From the NCBI GenBank assembly GCA_036231525.1, contig JAZAGZ010000082.1, forward strand, positions 1-7,764: DNA of 7,764 nucleotides, written 5' to 3'. Of the stretch, positions 1 through 6,441 are shown piece by piece. This DNA is from UBA6522 sp036231525 (GTDB taxonomy: Bacteria > Pseudomonadota > Gammaproteobacteria > Steroidobacterales > Rariloculaceae). The translations under genes were made by a program, and so were the position numbers. How positions within the stretch are numbered: the stretch's first letter is position 1; each line of letters opens with the position of its first letter. A model generated the notes under the pieces. The model did no database searches, was not told the origin of the DNA, and saw nothing but the letters and a program-made list of their open reading frames with translations.

Positions 1-453
1 ATTTAATAGGTGGGGGGTCAAGTGCGTCGTCTCGACCACAAGCTCATCGCCTTGCCAAACACCAACCGAATACCCAACGGGAGAGGGAGGCATCCATTCT
101 GGTGCTTGAGGGCCATTCAGGTGTACTCGACGAATCACACCAAAAGCCTCATAAAGAATCAGAATCTGATGATCCTGCTCAATGATCTCTATCTGAGCTC
201 TACTTTCGGCTGATCGAATGAGGCCCGGTGGAACGCACCGCATGCTTGGATCATCGACAGCGCGGTCGAATTCAGCGAGCACCTCCTGTACAGAATTAGC
301 CGCAACCAGCTCATCCCAAGCCCCGCGGACATCCATCACCCATCCCCCTGATAGAGCCCCCTCTTGTGCATTGACGCTCGTTATCACCGTTGCGGCGATG
401 ACCATGCATCCCCACCGAGCAAGCCCTCTGAAGATATCAGACCCAGATTTCAA
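1..453 (-). CDS. Secreted protein of unknown function in the PQQ dehydrogenase cluster (3' end outside the window)
   Basis: Reading the minus strand from 453 gives 151 open codons that run off the left edge, so the C-terminus is missing. The TTG start overlaps the DUF6152 stop (TTGA), and a GAGGT lies 9 bases upstream. An in-frame TGA just before that rules out a longer start. An ATG at 405 is the alternative. Residues 1-14 form a polar/basic n-region, 15-27 a hydrophobic stretch, and cleavage after VNA (about 29) is likely, so the protein should be exported. Visible motifs are CVPPG (73-77), ILILYEAFGVIRRVHLNG (97-114) and GYSVGVWQGDELVVETT (127-143). From memory, these match a family of small secreted proteins with the pattern G(H/Y)SxGxWxGDxLVVxT. 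That family is common beside PQQ-like dehydrogenases in Acidobacteria and some Proteobacteria and has no known activity. The coding call is firm; the function is unknown. Confidence 0.82.
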   Translation of the reverse strand, partial: MKSGSDIFRGLARWGCMVIAATVITSVNAQEGALSGGWVMDVRGAWDELVAANSVQEVLAEFDRAVDDPSMRCVPPGLIRSAESRAQIEIIEQDHQILILYEAFGVIRRVHLNGPQAPEWMPPSPVGYSVGVWQGDELVVETTHLTPHLLN

Positions 454-827
454 GGCAGTGGCACCTCACGACCGTCTGGTAAAACGACTGAACTCAGGCG
501 CAAGTTTCGTGGAATGGAGCTGTGCGGATATCCCTTAACCGTAATACGGTCACCAGTTCCAAGTAGATTGGCATAGATACCTGATCTTACCAGCTCGGTC
601 GAGCCACTGAGCTCTCCTTCCCATTCAGAAGCGGTACCGTCAGCATCCGTCCAACTGAACAACAACCGAGCATGCGGATTAACGAATAAAAACTCCCCGA
701 CGACCGCATCTTCTAGTATCGACTCGTCGTCGCGGTTGGGATACATGCTTCCACCGTGATGGGCGAATACAAACGTACTACCTAATACAGACACTGAGAA
801 AACGGCAACAGCTATTGCTCTTAACAC
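450..827 (-). CDS. Secreted DUF6152-family protein
   Basis: This gene encodes 125 residues from a GTG start. A GGAG lies 8 bases upstream, and no ATG gives a better signal peptide. Residues 1-22 are a classical signal peptide ending in FVFA, so the mature protein should begin His23-His24-Gly-Gly. Landmarks are NPHAR (50-54), WTDADG (59-64), WEGEL (69-73) and GDRITVKGYP (92-101). From memory, this order (AHH at the cleavage site, NPHA, W-E-E-L, GD-VTV-GYP) is the DUF6152 pattern, and the length fits. It is probably a small periplasmic beta-rich domain. It starts 39 bases after the dehydrogenase gene and overlaps the next gene, so all are likely on one transcript. Its function is unknown. Being always close to PQQ enzymes suggests an accessory or metal/ligand-binding role, which is inference. 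Confidence 0.85.
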   Translation of the reverse strand: MLRAIAVAVFSVSVLGSTFVFAHHGGSMYPNRDDESILEDAVVGEFLFVNPHARLLFSWTDADGTASEWEGELSGSTELVRSGIYANLLGTGDRITVKGYPHSSIPRNLRLSSVVLPDGREVPLP

Positions 828-835
828 GAGGGCTT

Positions 836-839
836 CTCC
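836..839 (-). promoter_or_regulatory. Ribosome-binding site that supports the GTG start of the DUF6152 gene
   Basis: GGAG on the minus strand lies 8 bases before the GTG at 827. No in-frame ATG exists between the preceding stop and the signal peptide, so this site decides the start. Confidence 0.6.
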
Positions 840-866
840 GTTACTGCTTCCTTCCAGTTTACAGGT

Positions 867-2507
867 CTACTCTTCCCATAATGCCCACGCCGTCAGAGTA
901 GTACCGGCAGGTACGAGTACATATTGGCGATCGTCTAGCATGTACGTTATAGGAGAAGTGCCCCACATCGTCGCGCCCATCTGATAATTCCATAACAGTT
1001 CACCGGTATTAGAATTCAGGGCCAACAAATTACCATCATTATCGCCACTAAAAATAACCCCGGTTGCGGTTGTGAGAAGACCAGCGCCTGAAGGCGTTGG
1101 ATAGCGAAACTCCCAAAGACGCTCACCGTTAGTTGGATCTAAGGCGCGAAGCGCTCCGTAGTGAGGCATGTCAGGATCATCTGTGATGTACTGACCGGAC
1201 CCCCCTGTGAAACGCTGTCCGGGAATGTATTCCTGCACCCAAGAGAAATAAGTCATGCACCCTTCACGAGCATTCACGAAAAACATTCCCGTCTGCGGAT
1301 CAAAGCTAGGTGGCCAGAAATTAGTCCCGCCCCTAAGATCCGGACAAGTAATTTCGCCTTCTTCATTTGGTACGTGACCTGGAAGAAGAACTGGACGACC
1401 ATCTAACCCTATCTCTGTAGCCCATGTTGTTCTAACAAAAGGTTCTGCTACAAGCAGTTCTCCAGTTGCCCTATCTAGCGTGTAATAAAACCCATTACGG
1501 TTGGCAAACATTAGAACCTGACGCAACTCTGCATCAATCTCTATATCAGCAAGAATTGGCACCTCTGTAGCATCCCAATCATGAAGATCATGCGGAGTAA
1601 ACTGATAGTGCCAGCGCAGTTCGCCTGTATCAGCATCAAGCGCGACTACTGAGTCGCTATAAAGATTGTCACCTAGCCGGCTCTCGCTATGATAGTCCGG
1701 ACCCGGATTTCCTATGCCGTAATAAAGCAGGTTGAGCTCTGGATCATACGCACCAGTCACCCAAACACTCGCGCCACCCGTTCTCCAAGACTCCCCGGCC
1801 CACGTCTCATTTCCCGGTTCGCCAGGACCAGGAATTGTGTAAAAACGCCATGCAAGCTCTCCCGTCTCTGCATCATAGGCGTCGATATATCCTCGGATGC
1901 CATACTCTCCGCCTGCCACACCGACAATGATTTTGTCATTAACAGCCAGCGGAGCAATTGTTGCCGCATAACCTTGGGTGTAGTCCGCCATAGTGGCATC
2001 CCAAACAATCCGTCCAGTGGCGCTATCGAAAGCCAGCAGATGTGCATCCAAGGTAACCATGTAGAGCTTGTCGCCCATCATCGCAAAACCACGGTTAACT
2101 AATCCGCAACAGGCCGTTAAAAATTCCGGTAACTCCCTCCGATATTCCCAAAATGGCCTGCCGCTTCGGGCATCCAATGCCCAAGCGGTGTTCAGAGGGC
2201 CTGTAACATACAGAACGTTATCCCGATATAACGTCGTTGTTTCAAACTTCTCAAGAACGTTTGTCTGAAATGTCCACTGCGGCACAAGTTCGTGAACATT
2301 TTCCGGAGTAATCTGTGTGAGCGGGCTGTGTCTGTGATTATTGTAATCGCCCCCAAAAGTTACCCAACGGGAACCATCAGGAGTAAGTCCCTCTCGAATC
2401 TCATCCGGTGTCACTAGTCGACCATCAGGTGAATGCTGTGCAACGGATGGCACCGCTATAACTGCCAATAAGAACGACAAATAAATAGAGCGTTTCAATA
2501 AGCGCAT
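867..2507 (-). CDS. Periplasmic PQQ-dependent (quinoprotein) alcohol dehydrogenase-type beta-propeller
   Basis: This gene encodes 546 residues. I place the start at the second ATG (2507), because a GAGGAG sits 6 bases before it and the signal peptide MRLLKRS...VPSVAQ follows directly. An ATG ten codons earlier would overlap the cytochrome gene. The protein has the quinoprotein propeller repeats (DA-TGEL-W type, for example near 211-220, 291-299 and toward the C-terminus). It has adjacent Cys133-Cys134 (the PQQ-contacting disulfide of methanol dehydrogenases), Glu201 in GGEYGIRG, Trp249 in TGGASVW, Asn267 in GIGNPGP and Asp312 in HDWD. In the family these are metal ligands, the PQQ-stacking residue and the catalytic base. 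The residue two after Asp312 is Thr314, not the extra Asp of lanthanide-dependent XoxF-type enzymes, so calcium is more likely. There is no C-terminal haem domain, and the dihaem cytochrome upstream is the obvious electron acceptor. The substrate is unknown. Confidence 0.93.
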   Translation of the reverse strand: MRLLKRSIYLSFLLAVIAVPSVAQHSPDGRLVTPDEIREGLTPDGSRWVTFGGDYNNHRHSPLTQITPENVHELVPQWTFQTNVLEKFETTTLYRDNVLYVTGPLNTAWALDARSGRPFWEYRRELPEFLTACCGLVNRGFAMMGDKLYMVTLDAHLLAFDSATGRIVWDATMADYTQGYAATIAPLAVNDKIIVGVAGGEYGIRGYIDAYDAETGELAWRFYTIPGPGEPGNETWAGESWRTGGASVWVTGAYDPELNLLYYGIGNPGPDYHSESRLGDNLYSDSVVALDADTGELRWHYQFTPHDLHDWDATEVPILADIEIDAELRQVLMFANRNGFYYTLDRATGELLVAEPFVRTTWATEIGLDGRPVLLPGHVPNEEGEITCPDLRGGTNFWPPSFDPQTGMFFVNAREGCMTYFSWVQEYIPGQRFTGGSGQYITDDPDMPHYGALRALDPTNGERLWEFRYPTPSGAGLLTTATGVIFSGDNDGNLLALNSNTGELLWNYQMGATMWGTSPITYMLDDRQYVLVPAGTTLTAWALWEE

Positions 2508-2513
2508 CAGTGT

Positions 2514-2519
2514 CTCCTC
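2514..2519 (-). promoter_or_regulatory. Ribosome-binding site overlapping the cytochrome stop codon
   Basis: GAGGAG lies 6 bases before the ATG at 2507 and shares bases with the TGA stop (2518-2520) of the cytochrome gene. This fixes the dehydrogenase start at 2507 rather than 2537. It also implies that ribosomes finishing the cytochrome gene are positioned to start on the dehydrogenase, so the two partners would be made in linked amounts. Confidence 0.8.
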
Positions 2520-3402
2520 ATTGCACCGCAGCGTCATGCCCGCGCAGCGTCACAAGATAGCTAACCAAGTCTTCAAGAGCAGCGTCACTAAGTGTCTCTG
2601 GTCCGAACGCGGGCATTAAAGATTCGGTTGAAACCTCCAGCATCTGCAAAGCCTCCTTATCGAACCCCTGAATCCGTCCAGCCATGTCCATGACCTGGAT
2701 GGAGAACAAGTCTTCGTTATTCTTGACGCCTTGCATGCTTTCTCCTGACACTGCCGTTAAGGAAGTTTGTGCAAAATTTTTGTCTATAACCATAGCGCCC
2801 CCGACCGTTGCTCGGGTTGCCATAATCCGCATTTCACGCTCACCGCGTATTCGATCGACAAGTGCGTCTACGGACCTAGCCGCTCCTATACGAGACAAAT
2901 CTGGTCCTAATCGACCACCAGCCGAGTTGACCTGGTGACAGACGGAGCAAGACGCTTGAAAAATCTGCTCACCACGCCCAGCATCACCCATGGGGTGAGT
3001 GGTTGTCGGGGTAGATATCGAGCGCAGATAGGCGATCACCTGCCAAATCTCTGAATCACGCGTCCGGATGCGATCGATAGGCCGCATGATCGTGCCAGGA
3101 ACGCCCTGAGTTATCGTCCTGAAAATCCCCTCATCAGTTCGCCCAGAAGCCCAAAGCTGGGTAAGACCCGGTGCGCGAACTCCTCGAGCATCCGTCCCGT
3201 GACAATCCGCGCACCGCAGACGATAAACACCCATCCCTATACGGATTGCCTCAGGATCATCTGCAAATTCGCTTGTGGGTGGCACATCCTGAGCGCCGAG
3301 CGGCCCGCCCACCAGAGCGCATAACAGCACGGCCAGGGATGTGCGAGAGGTTAACTGGCGCACGAAAAAGAAGATTGTTTTTTTCAAGGATGGAGGATCC
3401 AT
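2518..3402 (-). CDS. Secreted dihaem c-type cytochrome, likely electron acceptor of the PQQ dehydrogenase
   Basis: This gene encodes 294 residues. The long N-terminal signal sequence has a hydrophobic core at about 22-36 and ends GPLGA. There are two haem c sites: CADCH (64-68) with Met106 as likely axial ligand, and CSVCH (152-156) with Met263 in SLMPAFGP. About 75 residues between the second haem site and that Met (roughly 185-260, including VKNNEDLFSIQVMD and GFDKEAL) form an inserted module. From memory, it resembles the haem-binding domain seen in cytochromes of Planctomycetes and Acidobacteria. The C-terminal LSDAALEDLVSYLVTLRG is a standard class I cytochrome helix. It is the first gene of the cluster and probably carries electrons from PQQ to the respiratory chain. 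The start is uncertain: ATG 3402 has an in-frame TAA two codons upstream but no well-placed ribosome-binding site, and TTG at codon 6 is possible. Confidence 0.92.
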   Translation of the reverse strand: MDPPSLKKTIFFFVRQLTSRTSLAVLLCALVGGPLGAQDVPPTSEFADDPEAIRIGMGVYRLRCADCHGTDARGVRAPGLTQLWASGRTDEGIFRTITQGVPGTIMRPIDRIRTRDSEIWQVIAYLRSISTPTTTHPMGDAGRGEQIFQASCSVCHQVNSAGGRLGPDLSRIGAARSVDALVDRIRGEREMRIMATRATVGGAMVIDKNFAQTSLTAVSGESMQGVKNNEDLFSIQVMDMAGRIQGFDKEALQMLEVSTESLMPAFGPETLSDAALEDLVSYLVTLRGHDAAVQ

Positions 3403-3462
3403 TAGTTATTGATGACCGATTCTACCTCCCTCCATCCCTTTACGCGTCCCGAGAACCACCCT

Positions 3463-3492
3463 TATATAAAAATCAATAAGTTAAGGGCCCAA
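3463..3492 (-). promoter_or_regulatory. Possible sigma70-type promoter for the cytochrome/PQQ cluster
   Basis: On the minus strand, TTGGGC (3487-3492) and TATATA (3463-3468) are 18 bases apart in the AT-rich part of the gap between the hydrolase and cytochrome genes. The -10 is fair (4 of 6) and the -35 weak (3 of 6). The 136-base gap, much larger than others in the window, fits a new transcription unit starting here. No operator repeat is obvious. Confidence 0.3.
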
Positions 3493-3538
3493 ATGAGCGT
3501 CTTCCAGGCTACGTTGGCGGAGCTTGACGATTAACGAG

Positions 3539-4300
3539 TCACTCGTCGCGCCCACTCTCCCAAACCCCACGAATCCATGGTATTGCGCCCTCCACATAGG
3601 GCCGATACCGCGGAATCTCATAATGACCGAGGTCACTCACCACGGTGAACTCAATGTCTACGCCCTCGGCCCCTAGTTGCTCTACGATCGCGAGGTTGGG
3701 TTCCAGCGGGAGCACCTGATCAGCCGCGCTGTGAATAACGTACAGTGGAATAGCCCAATCTACGGTCGCCGAATCGGGCTGGGGCTGGCCAGCAATCGGT
3801 AGCGCCGCCTTGAATCGATCCGGGTGACGGGCCGCTAGGTACCAGGTGCCCCTCCCACCCATGCTGTAGCCAGTTAACAGCGTCCTCTCAGAATCGATGT
3901 TGTACCGCGCCTCAACATGGTCCATAAGCTCCAACACGTGCTGCTGGGCGAGTGAATTGGCCCAGTCGCCAGCCGCACTGTCAGGGGCTACTAGGATCGC
4001 GCCCAGGTCACGAAGAGCGGGTTCAATCAGTGACTCAAGCAGGCCGCGACCATAAAACGGGGTGACCCCCCCTCCATAATGAAGCGATATAACCAGCGGT
4101 GCGGCTTCCTGACCCGTATACCCATCAGGAATGACCAACGTGTAGCGACGCCCGGCATCCGGCAAAGTCAGCGCATAATATCCAGGAGCCGTAGCCTCAG
4201 AACCCTCTCCATCTTGAGCCATAGCTGCACTTAAGCTCAGCAGACTCGATAACAACAGTGCGGCAATTGAGCTTCTCATTTTGTAGTGATGTCCAAACAT
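3539..4300 (-). CDS. Secreted alpha/beta hydrolase (esterase / PHB-depolymerase-like)
   Basis: This gene encodes 253 residues. A signal peptide ending SAAMA (about 28) suggests export to the periplasm or outside. The start may be ATG 4300, 7 bases after the rarA stop, or ATG 4279 (MRSSIAALLL), which gives a tidier signal peptide. Neither has a strong ribosome-binding site. The alpha/beta hydrolase layout is clear: LHYGGG (73-78) as oxyanion-hole region, nucleophile Ser146 in GYSMGGRGTWYLAARHP, acid Asp194 in HSAADQVLP and His226 in LGHYEIP. The GYSMGGRGTWYLA sequence is typical of the phospholipase/carboxylesterase and PHB-depolymerase-like group, which cleaves ester bonds. The true substrate cannot be read from sequence. 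It is probably translated with rarA on the same mRNA. Sampled GC is clearly higher than in the DUF481 gene. Confidence 0.88.
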   Translation of the reverse strand: MFGHHYKMRSSIAALLLSSLLSLSAAMAQDGEGSEATAPGYYALTLPDAGRRYTLVIPDGYTGQEAAPLVISLHYGGGVTPFYGRGLLESLIEPALRDLGAILVAPDSAAGDWANSLAQQHVLELMDHVEARYNIDSERTLLTGYSMGGRGTWYLAARHPDRFKAALPIAGQPQPDSATVDWAIPLYVIHSAADQVLPLEPNLAIVEQLGAEGVDIEFTVVSDLGHYEIPRYRPYVEGAIPWIRGVWESGRDE

Positions 4301-4307
4301 GCCGTGG

Positions 4308-5654
4308 CTAAGCTAACCTCGCACTCTTCTTTTTGTCAGACCACCACGCCAATCGTTCGGCTATTGTCTTCTCAAAACCGCTATTCGTTGGCTCATACCA
4401 ATCTGCACCTCTTAGAGGACCTGGAAGGTATTCCTGGCCAACGGCATGACCGCCTTCGGCGTGGTCATAACGATAATCTTCACCGTAACCTAGATCTTTC
4501 ATTAGAGTAGTAGGCGCATTTCTAATGTGCTTTGGAACTAGTTCGGCAGGGTATTCTCGTGCCGCCTTTTGAGCTCGGGTCCAAGCCTCGTAGACACGAT
4601 TTGATTTTGGAGCCGTAGCGAGATAGATCACGGCCTCAGCTAATGCTAATTCGCCCTCTGGTGTACCGAGGAAATGATAGGCGTCTTTTGCTTGTAGTGT
4701 TACTTGAAGTGCCCGAGGATCAGCTAGACCGACATCCTCCGATGCTATTCGGACTAGGCGACGGGCGAGATACATTCGATCCTCACCACCCTCGATCATA
4801 CGTGCTAGCCAGTAAAGCGCGCCTTCAACATCACTACCTCGCACGGCTTTATGCAACGCTGAGATTAAGTTGTAATGCTCTTCACCTGATTTGTCATACC
4901 TTGCGAGCCTTCGTTCTAGCACCGACTCGACGAAGTCGGCTGACAAGCTTTCTGGTGTAGAGTCCAGTGTAATCGCATGCTTCCATACTGCCTCAATCGA
5001 ATTGAGTGCGCGACGAGCATCACCATCTGCATAGCGCGCGAGAAGCGCAACCGCTTTTTCTGTCACCGCGATTGGGCGTTTACCTCTGGGTAAGTCATCT
5101 GCTAGATATCTGATCGCGCCCTGAATGATAAATGTAATCTGCTCCGACTCCAGCGGCTCAAGGACAAAGACTCGAAGTCGTGACAGTAATGCGGCATTTA
5201 ACTCGAAAGATGGGTTTTCAGTTGTGGCGCCAATAAGCGTAATGACACCTTCTTCAACCCAGGGCAAAAAGGCATCCTGCTGGGCCTTATTAAACCGATG
5301 AATCTCATCGCAGAAAAGGATTGTGCTGCGACCTTCACTGGCTAGACACTGTTGAGCCTCTTTTATGATCTCTCGTACGCGAGGAACGCCTTCGGTTACA
5401 GCGCTAAAAGACACGAATGTCCGGTCAGTGTAGTGAGCAATCAATTGAGCCAAGGTTGTTTTTCCGGAGCCCGGAGGCCCCCAAAACACCATGCTCCCCA
5501 CTACGCCTCGTTCTATAGCTTCCCGAAGTGGCTTGCCCTCTCCGAGCAGCTGTTCCTGACCAAGAAAAGCGTCTAACTTTTGAGGGCGCATGCGATGGGC
5601 AAGAGGCGTGTTTTTATCGCCTATGGCAGGGAACAATGACGGGTGTGCAGTCAT
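4308..5654 (-). CDS. rarA: Replication-associated recombination protein A (AAA+ ATPase)
   Basis: This gene encodes 448 residues, the usual length for RarA (also called MgsA). RarA is a cytoplasmic ATPase of the clamp-loader/RuvB type that acts at stalled replication forks with single-strand binding protein. Visible motifs are RMRPQKLDAFLGQ (21-33), Walker A GPPGSGKTT (59-67, Lys65), Walker B ILFCDEIH (112-119, Asp116-Glu117), sensor 1 IGATTENPSFELN (141-153), arginine-finger region SRLRVFVLEPL (158-168) and sensor 2 DARRALN (212-218). The MgsA C-terminal domain follows, with KAVRGSDVEGALYWLARM (269-286), ASEDVGLADP and HIRNAPTTLMKDLGYG. Nothing is missing. The ATG at 5654 has AGGG 7 bases upstream. 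It follows the DUF481 gene by 23 bases and precedes the hydrolase by 7, so it is the middle gene of a tight group. The commonly seen lolA, crcB or serS neighbours are absent here. Confidence 0.97.
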   Translation of the reverse strand: MTAHPSLFPAIGDKNTPLAHRMRPQKLDAFLGQEQLLGEGKPLREAIERGVVGSMVFWGPPGSGKTTLAQLIAHYTDRTFVSFSAVTEGVPRVREIIKEAQQCLASEGRSTILFCDEIHRFNKAQQDAFLPWVEEGVITLIGATTENPSFELNAALLSRLRVFVLEPLESEQITFIIQGAIRYLADDLPRGKRPIAVTEKAVALLARYADGDARRALNSIEAVWKHAITLDSTPESLSADFVESVLERRLARYDKSGEEHYNLISALHKAVRGSDVEGALYWLARMIEGGEDRMYLARRLVRIASEDVGLADPRALQVTLQAKDAYHFLGTPEGELALAEAVIYLATAPKSNRVYEAWTRAQKAAREYPAELVPKHIRNAPTTLMKDLGYGEDYRYDHAEGGHAVGQEYLPGPLRGADWYEPTNSGFEKTIAERLAWWSDKKKSARLA

Positions 5655-5677
5655 TGGGAAACCCTACACTCCTCGCC

Positions 5678-6391
5678 TTAGAAAGTGTACTCCAGAGAGA
5701 TCGCAGTAAATGTGTCTGTTTTTTTAGACCCTGGAAGCACGTCTGTATTGCTTTTAAGTGAAAAGGAGGTAACTAGCGCAAGGTTTTCACGGACATATGT
5801 ACTAAAGGAAGACGAAGATTCTAGAAAAATGTTCTCTGGGCCACCTTCTACTGTAAGAATCTGATTAAACTCAGACCTGTCACTCATTACCCATCGGTAA
5901 TCGCCGCTCCAACGCAATATTCCTTCGTTCCGACTTGTTTGATTCCTAAGATCAGCCTGTCTAGAGCCAGCCCCGAGTTCGATATTCAAGACATGCGTTT
6001 CGCTATCAAGATACCGTCGGCCATAACCGATGGCTTGACGGACCTGCCGATCATAAGTACTGAACTTATCCTCATCGATATCGACGACGCCATAGACATA
6101 GTCCGTTTCATTTATGGCGTAATTACTTTGCCATGAGATCCCAAGAGAATCAGCAGTTGTGGAACCAGAAGTTGTAGATCTTATTGCTTGTGCGTTTAGA
6201 GCATGGCGCCAGGTATCGAAATTCAACCACATATCAAGGTGACCGTTGAGGCTTTGAGTCTCGGAATTTCCCCCGGTCGAGAGAAATCCCAACCCAGCAC
6301 GACCGGAAAAACCCTCTTCATCTTGAGCATAAGTAGCCGGAACAACCAGTATCAGAAAAACTGCACAGACAAATTTATAGAATTGAGTCAA
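5678..6391 (-). CDS. DUF481 (YdiY-like) outer-membrane beta-barrel protein, TTG start
   Basis: This gene encodes 237 residues. The TTG start at 6391 has AGGGA 6 bases upstream, and an in-frame TGA five codons before it excludes any longer start. The next Met is far inside the barrel, so TTG is well supported. Residues 1-22 are a signal peptide ending ATYA. The mature protein shows GFSGRAGLGFLSTGGNSETQ, the typical DUF481 opening (G-tGNtet). Alternating polar/aromatic beta-strands follow and it ends in ISLEYTF. The terminal Phe is the usual signal for BAM-dependent barrel insertion. Family members such as E. coli YdiY are described as putative salt- or acid-induced outer-membrane proteins, but their function is not established. 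It lies 50 bases after xdhC and 23 before rarA. Sampled GC is the lowest in the window (about 42% in 6121-6180). Confidence 0.9.
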   Translation of the reverse strand: MTQFYKFVCAVFLILVVPATYAQDEEGFSGRAGLGFLSTGGNSETQSLNGHLDMWLNFDTWRHALNAQAIRSTTSGSTTADSLGISWQSNYAINETDYVYGVVDIDEDKFSTYDRQVRQAIGYGRRYLDSETHVLNIELGAGSRQADLRNQTSRNEGILRWSGDYRWVMSDRSEFNQILTVEGGPENIFLESSSSFSTYVRENLALVTSFSLKSNTDVLPGSKKTDTFTAISLEYTF

Positions 6392-6397
6392 AAGAAA

Positions 6398-6402
6398 TCC
6401 CT
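6398..6402 (-). promoter_or_regulatory. Ribosome-binding site that decides the TTG start of the DUF481 gene
   Basis: AGGGA lies 6 bases before the TTG at 6391. The nearby ATG (6406) is in a different frame and closes after ten codons, so it cannot be the start of the barrel protein. Confidence 0.65.
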
Positions 6403-6441
6403 TTCATGCGGTTAAATTGAGTGTCACCTTCCAAATGTGAA

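Noticed and set aside
218..538. Plus-strand open frame of 106 codons
   Set aside because: It lies antisense to the DUF6152 gene and the left-edge gene, both supported by family motifs. Its own translation is low-complexity and shows no domain.
1689..2102. Plus-strand open frame of 137 codons
   Set aside because: It is antisense to the conserved core of the PQQ dehydrogenase, with no motif or ribosome-binding site of note.
3406..3435. Nine-codon leader frame before the cytochrome gene
   Set aside because: The preceding GGG abuts its ATG with no spacing, and no regulatory codon pattern is visible.
3534..3546. Palindrome ACGAGT-C-ACTCGT at the hydrolase stop as a terminator
   Set aside because: The centre is a single base, too short for an RNA loop, and no U-run follows. 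At most it is a chance palindrome or a protein site.
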